Origin: Allodiplogaster sudhausi
Lineage: Eukaryota; Nematoda; Chromadorea; Rhabditida; Diplogasteridae
Assembly (NCBI GenBank): GCA_945643635.1
Contig: CALZFC010000029.1
Location: forward strand, 1,496,001-1,560,000
Reading direction: 5' to 3'
Length of the DNA: 64,000 nucleotides
The position numbers and the translations under genes are program-made. Under the pieces are notes generated by a model. It did not search any database and was not told the DNA's origin. It saw only the letters and a program-made list of their open reading frames with translations. Positions 56,859 through 64,000 of the stretch are shown here, piece by piece (the first letter of the stretch is position 1; each line of letters begins with the position of its first letter).

Positions 56859-57829
56859 TTACTCTTCTTTCGATGGCGCATAGCCGGCGTAGATGAAGTA
56901 GCACGATGCGATCCACGACATAACGTACAGAGTGGCAAGAATGAAAAAGGTCGTGTAACGCTCGAGGTAGGGCCGTAGATTAGGCCTATAAATGTTTTTT
57001 TTCAAATAATATGTATAATGCCGTAAATTTAATTTTTTTTTCTTGGCATAAATTTTCTCAAGCTGACCTGCACAGCATGACGTAGCGGTAGAGGAAGCAG
57101 TAACAGAGCAATTGAATCGTCACCGAATGTGTGCCTCCGTAGAGGCCAGTGCTATAGCTGAATATAGTCTTTTTATAAATTTTTTTTTACATTTTTGCTG
57201 CTAATTCCTTTTCTGTAGCCTAACAAATTTTGTGGGCACTATTTAAAGAAGCATAATAAGCAAGCTGACTGGCTGCGACCAATGCCCGGCATAAACATGA
57301 AGAAGGCGCCTTTGAACATTCCAGAAACCTGTTGTTTATTTTTATTTTTTTTTATGTTCATTTATTTTTTTAAATTAAACTATTAACTAAATTTGTAAAA
57401 AAAACATTTCAATTTGTTCGATAAAAAGATGGATATTATAATGTAGACTATAGAGTGAAACCAACTGGGCGTAGAATAATGCAAAGAAGAAGATGTCGTG
57501 GAGAGCAAATGCGATGATGTAGTACTTGTACTTTCCGATATGGGCGCTGCTCTTTGACAAAGAGAGAAGAATGACGATGCCGTTGGCGAGAAGAGCGCAA
57601 ACTGAATGACGGAAAGTTTTATTTTCAGGTAAAACACTCGAGGTTTAAGACATTTTAAAATTAATTTTCTTTAAAAGAATAATTTTTAGAGATGTCTGAA
57701 AGCTCGCCTTTGCTTGATTTTGAAGCAGGCCCAACTTAAATTTTAAGAAATATTCAAGGTAATAACGGCTAGTCTAGTAATCGTCTTCGACGACCGAGAT
57801 CACGGTGCGTGCATCAGCCGAGATGTCCA
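56859..57829 (-). pseudogene. Str-like receptor B4, truncated after TM4-TM5
   Basis: Paralogue of B3. The first exon at 57829 reads MDISADARTVISVVEDDY and hits a stop where B3 has its donor, so it is broken. Exons 57601-57462 (IGKYKYYIIAFALHDIFF), 57328-57270, 57157-57068 and 56985-56859 are well preserved and in phase. The last ends at TAA inside a 34-bp tandem duplication (56825-56858 and 56859-56892). Exons for TM5-TM7 are absent; the fold-back element begins about 100 bases further on. The 3' half was probably lost in the rearrangement that involved this element. Confidence 0.68.
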
Positions 57830-60028
57830 TTGAAGTCCTCTCTTAAAAGTTGTTTGAAACTACAATCACGATTACCATGCACATCCGATGCATTCTACCA
57901 TCTGATTTTTTTTAGCGAAATAATTTGTTTTCAAGACTCCCAAATATAGATTAGTCTAATGAAAAAATTAACTTGCTCCATTAGACTACCCTTTGGTCGG
58001 GATTACAAATATCATTTATTTGTTTCAAATGCAAATTGAAATATTTTTTCTCGATATTCATTCTTCGATCACACGGATTATTTACATAAGAAAATAAATT
58101 AAAGTGCAAATCTGGGAGCAGGGAAAATTCGCGATTGCGAATGATGTCTTCGAGCTGGGGAAAATATATATGTATCTTCCGGCGATAATCAAGGAAATGC
58201 GAAGAAAAGTGAACATTGCATTCTTATATAATATGTGCCAATGTGCGACGGATCAAAGTATCATATTCTGAGTATCTTTATAATCGGAAATGGGGTTTCC
58301 GTATAATACAAGATCTTACTTGAAGCATCACCCAAAACTCCGGCTGTCTAGTCACTCTTTTGTTTGCCTTAAAATTTTTTTCTGCATCTTTTTATCTTTT
58401 TAAGGCAGATATACAAACAAATCCGTCATGGAGTATTTCCTCTTTTATTCTATATCGGATTTGTTTGATCAAATTTTCATGCAAGGAGAATAAAAATTAA
58501 GACACGGAAACCAGTTTTTATCAAAACAATAAGAGCATGAAAACAGCAGAATGTCATTGATAAAAAAAAATTGATGAATAAAATTCTCTGACAAGTGACT
58601 GGTTCATGAAGAAAATGCGTAAATTTCTGGTAAGTGGAAAAGATAGCCAAAAAACATGTATGTATGTATGTACGCATATTCATATTGGTCCTTTTTGAAA
58701 ACTGCGAAACTTTTCTCCGAAGATCGAAGAAGCCAAGATCTACAATGAATGTTGATGTCGATGTATAAATCTATTTACCACTTGGAAATCAGCGAAGCCT
58801 AATCATACTATAAGCCTAATCTTATTGTTTGCTTCCCCAGCCAACAAAAATCTAAAATTCAACAGTCAGGGATCTCTTCGTTCTTAAAAACATTCTAATC
58901 CTCTTCATGACGTCATTTACATTCATTCGGCATGCTCTCATTTTCTGCAAGCGGCGACAATAAATGCTGCGATAACGAAATGAGCTACATACTTGCACTT
59001 CTGTCATTCATAATAATGAGTAGTCATGGAGCAATTTTATACGACAACAAAAAGCTATCGTTGAAAGCTTGTTCATGCCATGCCAAAGGATATCTTGCTT
59101 ATACTTTCTGCTTGCATTTCTCACAATGCTATACCTACATATCTATTTTATTTTTTTTATTTTCAATTTCATTGTTTCTTTCATAGATGTTAGTCATTTC
59201 ATTGAAGCCAAAAGTGGGATAAAAAGTAATGCAGAACCGTCCTGATAATATCTTTGTAAGAGCATTCTGAAATAGTGATTTTAAAAAGAACAATAGCGGT
59301 AAAGAACAATTTAATTTCGTCTACTATGTGCCTGAAGGGAAAACAAGACCTTAAATGAAGTAAACTTTCATTCCAAACAAGACACTGTTGCCCGCGGCGA
59401 TTTGAAAACTTTCACTTTTCTCTTCTATGCACGTGTTAAGTTGAGAGTTCAGTGCGGCGCATGCTAAAGAAAGAGACAGAGATAGTAAAAGTGAAAACAG
59501 CACTTAAATAGCGATGACTCTAAGAAGCTATAGGAATAACTTCTGCCAAAGGCAGACAAAGAATGAATGGAGTCAACAAATAAACTATACGAAACTATGC
59601 GAGTGTTTTCGTGTGAGTGTTTTGAGAATGCCATTCAGGGAAATTCCTTCTCTAAGCTTCACGTTTCTCAATGAACACTAATTCAATGTCTCTTCCTTTC
59701 TTTCTTTCTTCGCCCCTTCTTAGTAAGCTATGCTACTATGCGACTTGCCGTTTTCTCCTCCGCTATAACAAAGATTGTCCTTGAAAGAGCGGCGGATGGG
59801 GAGAAGGACTCTTCATTTTTGTTGTGCCCGTTAAACTCTCGCTTTTCTCCCCCTTCTCATGTCTCCACAAATAGCGCGCGAGATTGTACGTAGTAATCGG
59901 TTGAGAGCGGCGAAAAAAACGGTGTTATTGACATAAACAGACTACGCCCTCAGGGGAAGCGGCGTATATAAGCAGCATTTAGATGAGATCCAATCAGCGG
60001 AGCAGTAACCTCCTCCTCTTCAACTGCC
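57830..60028. other. Intergenic; 3' part is the collagen 1 promoter
   Basis: 57830-59350 shows no supported gene. From about 59400 the sequence becomes promoter-like and shares modules with the region before collagen 2, including ACAAAG(A/G)TTGTCCTTG at about 59768 and 62581. Confidence 0.5.
59965..59972 (+). promoter_or_regulatory. TATA box of collagen 1
   Basis: TATATAAG, 64 bases before the ATG. The counterpart for collagen 2 is at 62779-62786. Both are followed by a conserved leader with CAATCAG(C/A)GGAGCA and AACCTCCTCC. Confidence 0.7.
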
Positions 60029-61215
60029 ATGGATCTCGAGCAGCGGATCAAGGTGCCCTCTTTCTAATATCCTTTTAATCTTTTTTTATTATTCATAACA
60101 AAAACGTAATGTGATAGAAAAAAAATTACTTTTTTTAAAAATTTAGAAGAAAAATTAATTCTGCTTAAAAAAAACCGATGATGGAAAAACTTCACTAACA
60201 CTCTACAAGGCCTACCGCTTCGTGGCCTACTCGGCTGTGGCCTTCTCGGTCGTTGCCGTCCTCTCCGTCTGCGTGACACTGCCGATGGTGTACAACTACG
60301 TCCATCACGTCAAGCGCTCCATGCAGAACGAGATCTCTTTCTGCAAGGTTGGAACAGGAACTTTTGAAGCCAGAAGATTTTCAGTTTCTAAAAAAAATGT
60401 CAAATCAGAACTTCCATCGATTACAGCGGTACGAATTCTGCTTCTAGTCAAAATCCAACCTTTAGAGCTCCGCAAAGGACATCTGGTCCGAAGTGAACGT
60501 TATGAAGACGCTGCCAACAGGAAATCGCACGGCTCGTCAGGCCGGCTACGGCGAGGCTCCAGCTCCTGCCGCAGCACCAGCACCAGCAGCTGCAGGAAAC
60601 TGCGACGCATGCTGTCTGCCCGGACCACCAGGCCCTGGCGGCACACCTGGCAGGCCCGGCCGTCCCGGCAAGCCTGGCGCGCCCGGTCTCCCTGGTAGCC
60701 CTGGACGTGCTCCCGCACAGCCTTGCGAGCCAGCCACTCCTCCTCCGTGCCAGCCCTGCCCCCAGGGACCTCCCGGCCCTCCCGGACCTCCTGGACCTCC
60801 CGGAGATGCTGGCAGCGACGGGCAGCCCGGAGCTCCTGGTAATCCTGCTGGACCCGGCGAGCCTGGACCCAAGGGACCTCCCGGACCTCCCGGTCAGCCT
60901 GGAGCGCCTGGTACTCCTGGCGAGCCTGGAGAGCCGGCTCCCAGCGAGCCGATCATCCCCGGCGAGCCTGGCCCGGTGGGCCCGCCCGGCCCTCCTGGAC
61001 AGCCCGGCGGACCTGGCCAGCCTGGATCCGATGGCGCCCCCGGACAACCCGGACCCAAGGGACCTCCCGGCCCCGATGGCCAGCCCGGTCCCGATGGCAA
61101 CCCCGGAACTCCCGGACAGGAGGGCCCGCCCGGTGGTGCCGGCGAGAAGGGCATCTGCCCCAAGTACTGCGCCATCGACGGTGGTGTCTTCTTCGAGGAC
61201 GGCACTCGCCGTTAA
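60029..61215 (+). CDS. col: Cuticle collagen 1
   Basis: Exons 60029-60052, 60210-60347 and 60466-61215 encode 303 residues. After [20 protein letters not shown] comes one hydrophobic segment ([16 protein letters not shown]), the type II signal-anchor usual in nematode cuticle collagens. NRTARQ at about residue 75 fits the conserved subtilisin-like cleavage box (homology box A) before the triple helix. Cysteine pairs (CDACC, CEP...CQPC) surround interrupted Gly-X-Y blocks rich in GPPGPP. The C-terminus reads [20 protein letters not shown], diagnostic of one col subgroup of nematodes. The product would be cleaved, trimerised, secreted by the hypodermis and cross-linked into cuticle. The TATA box and leader are conserved with collagen 2. 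Confidence 0.95.
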
Positions 61216-62848
61216 AGCGGCCAATTTTATCTCACGCCATACATCTGACGATTTGCTCAATTTAATTTTCATCGTTTTGAATGTAAATAAAATTCTTTGC
61301 TTTCATTCATATGTTGTTCATGAAATGCACAAATGTGAGTGACGCAAAAGTGGTAACATTTTAAGAAACTCTCTCAAAAATATCTTTAAAGAGCATCATA
61401 ACACTGCCAGTCATTATACATATAAAAACTTTCTTCAGAATCTATGATTTATTTATTTTTTTATTTGGGAGTCAGCGAATAGCTGCAAATAACTTATTTA
61501 TTTCTTTTTCTTACATTAAAACTGTAAACATAACAGTTATGTACCGGCGAACACTTTGAAGCTCGAGTCAGAATCCTAGCATTGTTCAGTTATCAGCATG
61601 AAGAATTGGTGAAGGCATCCTAAGAATCTTCGTCGAAATTTCTCACTGACATTTCTCAGCAAAATTTGGGAAAACATTTGTCATGAAAATAAATATACCA
61701 AAGTTCTACATCATAAAATCTTTAGAATATTACTCCTCTCTGACGTTATTACTAGACGATTCTTAATACTGTAATCACAATGACCTTTTATAGTAGGCTT
61801 TTATGTGCGCTTCTCTTTGTAATACGTCTAGAGTTTCACTTGATGAGATATACAATGTTGTACCAAGGGACTATCATATTAATCCTTTTCAATGTCTCAT
61901 TTTATCTGGTTTTTTTCTGTTTAAAAATTTTTCAATCTGCTTCATATGAACTTTATTGTTATGATTACAATTCACTACAAGCCATCGAGGGCTGAGAAGC
62001 CTGATTCTTCTTCATGTCACTTCTGCTATTTCATTGCGTTATTAGAAACTAAGCTGATTTTCCATGACTGTCATGTATCTGGAAAAATATTTTGGTTTTT
62101 TTTATATTTCCTCCAGGAAGGTCATAAATATATCAATTGTGAACGTTCTATGGAGATTTTGCCTAATTTGTGGCCAGCTTAATGAATCAGTGATTGTTTT
62201 GAAGTGCTGCTGACAATGAGCTAGTTCAAGTTTGGAAGAGACACTATGAGCTATTCATCTTTTTCTGTCCCGTCTTTCCTCTCCGCATTTATCATACTGT
62301 CGCTCTCCAGCTTTCTCCGCTTCTCTGCAAGTTTCTAGTCTTTCTGCTTCTCACCAAAGTTAGATGCTTTTCGCATATTTGAGGCAACATTTGACTCTTG
62401 CTAATAGTGCTGTTCATCAACTTAATCGGTATTCTTATGAAGTAATCTGGAGAACAAGAAAACTAGAAATTATAGGAGTGTCGCATGAGGGAATTTATGT
62501 TGATGTAAATGCGATTAAATATCAGAACAGAATGTAAGAGAATCAGCCTGTGGCTCTCGCCATTTTTCTCCTACGATAAAACAAAGGTTGTCCTTGGGAG
62601 CGAGCTGCTGATTTTATTTGGTTGTTGTGCTCTCGCGAAACGTGTCTTTTTCTTCTCTCTTCTCTCCGCACACAACGCGACCCCGAGATTCTCGCCGCAG
62701 GCCGTTCTCAACCTACTATTGCGTGCCACACATTTCGGCATAAACAGCAGCCAAATACCCTCAGGGCTCATTCGCTCGTATATAAGCAAGACGAGCGAGA
62801 TGTTCAATCAGAGGAGCATCAACCTCCTCCAATTCCAATTCATCAGCC
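61216..62848. other. Intergenic between collagens, with collagen 2 promoter
   Basis: AATAAA at 61286-61291 is a likely polyadenylation signal for collagen 1. 61300-62500 has no supported gene. From about 62560 promoter modules shared with collagen 1 appear, ending in the TATA box at 62779. Confidence 0.6.
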
Positions 62849-64000
62849 ATGGATCTCGAGCAGCGCATCAAGGTGCTTTCTCTCTTACTCCCACTTTAAA
62901 TATCTATTTTAAACATTATAATAATTATTCTTTAGACAATTATTAACTTTTAAGGTAGAAGATTTTATAGATAAATTAAGGAATCAATCAATCAATAACG
63001 AAAAATAATACTACTCCTTAAGGCCTACCGCTTCGTGGCCTACTCGGCGGTGGCCTTCTCGGTCATTGCCGTCCTCTCCGTCTGCGTGACACTGCCGATG
63101 GTCTACAACTACGTCCATCACGTCAAGCGCACGATGCAGAACGAGATCTCTTTCTGCAAGGTTGGAACAGGAACTTTTGAAGCCAGAAGATTTTCAGTTT
63201 CTAAAAAAAATGTCAAATCAGAACTTCCATCGATTACAGCGGTACGAATTCTGCTTCTAGTCAAAATCCAACCTTTAGGGCTCCGCAAGTGACATCTGGA
63301 CCGAAGTCAATGTTATGAAGACGCTGCCTGCCGGAAATCGCACGGCTCGTCAGGCCGGCTACGGCGAGGCTCCAGCTCCTGCCGCAGCACCAGCACCAGC
63401 AGCTGCAGGAAACTGCGACGCATGCTGTCTGCCCGGACCTCCAGGCCCTGGCGGCACACCTGGCAGGCCCGGCCGTCCCGGCAAGCCAGGCGCCCCCGGT
63501 CTCCCGGGCAGCCCTGGACGCGCTCCCGCTCAGCCTTGCGAGCCATCCACACCTCCTCCGTGTCAACCTTGCCCCCAGGGACCTCCCGGCCCTCCCGGAC
63601 CTCCCGGACCTCCCGGAGATGCTGGCAGCGATGGACAGCCCGGAGCACCTGGAAACCCTGCAGGACCCGGCGAGCCTGGACCCAAGGGACCTCCCGGACC
63701 TCCCGGTCAGCCTGGAGCGCCTGGTACTCCTGGCGAGCCTGGAGAGCCTGCTCCCAACGAGCCGATCATCCCCGGCGAGCCTGGCCCGGTGGGCCCGCCC
63801 GGCCCTCCTGGACAGCCCGGCGGACCTGGCCAGCCTGGATCCGATGGCGCCCCCGGACAACCCGGACCCAAGGGACCTCCCGGCCCCGATGGCCAGCCCG
63901 GTCCCGATGGCAACCCCGGAACTCCCGGACAGGCCGGCCCGCCCGGTGGTGCCGGCGAGAAGGGCATCTGCCCCAAGTACTGCGCCATCGACGGTGGTGT
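62849..64000 (+). CDS. col: Cuticle collagen 2, cut by the window end
   Basis: Exons 62849-62872, 63023-63160 and 63279 onward follow collagen 1 in every boundary. The start is [20 protein letters not shown], with V/I and S/T changes after it ([18 protein letters not shown]). The exon 3 start reads [20 protein letters not shown] against [20 protein letters not shown] in copy 1. The Gly-X-Y region is nearly the same, with P/S, S/N and E/A changes. The window stops inside CAIDGG, 15 or so residues before the expected end. Intron 2 (63161-63278) is identical to that of collagen 1, while intron 1 differs. Function as for collagen 1. Confidence 0.93.

Noticed and set aside
60448..61272. Glycine/arginine-rich frames opposite to and out of frame with the collagens
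   Set aside because: Shadows of the GC-rich Gly-X-Y repeat; the plus-strand collagen model has correct exons and family motifs.

Overview
The window looks like nuclear DNA of a free-living or parasitic nematode that I cannot place to species. The evidence is two cuticle collagen genes ending in the nematode block [10 protein letters not shown], an HSP-12-type small heat shock protein, two families of seven-transmembrane chemoreceptor-like genes, and mostly short introns ending in TTTCAG-like acceptors. Gene models were built by hand from splice sites, phase and comparison between paralogues in the window; no database search was possible.

Layout. 1-2.5 kb: non-coding duplicated sequence. 2.5-28.2 kb: a minus-strand tandem array of one receptor family (called A here). 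A1 (2.5-12.5 kb) is open but carries a Ty3/Gypsy LTR retrotransposon and a LINE fragment in one intron. A2 (14.1-16.9 kb) is a pseudogene. A fifth copy survives as a relic near 19.4-19.7 kb. A3 (21.3-23.7 kb) is nearly intact. A4 (25.7-28.2 kb) is fully open. The units share long flanks, so the array grew by duplication of multi-kilobase blocks. Between and inside the copies lie a TTAA-flanked MITE, a Mutator-like element with 9-bp target duplication, and TA-flanked MITEs.

28.2-33.2 kb holds no gene I can support. 33.2-58 kb carries a second receptor family with Str-like features: a three-TM fragment on the plus strand (33.2 kb), two complete minus-strand genes (35.4-37.5 and 39.0-41.1 kb), one damaged gene (46.2-48.5 kb) and one truncated gene (56.9-57.8 kb). 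An HSP-12-like gene lies at 43.7-44.9 kb behind a long GA-rich tract. A PIF/Harbinger-type DNA transposon at 49.8-53.7 kb has both expected genes open: a DDE transposase and a Myb/SANT-like partner. A roughly 2-kb fold-back element at 54.8-56.7 kb, with a MITE nested in its loop, sits where the 3' half of the last receptor gene should be. 60.0-64.0 kb: two tandem cuticle collagen genes, the second cut by the window end. Their second introns are identical, which points to recent gene conversion.

The most unusual items are the complete Harbinger element with arrays of a TGTCCNGGACA palindrome inside its ends, the long-armed fold-back element, the Mutator-like element with subterminal repeats and a transposase remnant, and the retrotransposon with matching LTRs but a broken interior and an arginine/glycine-rich third ORF.
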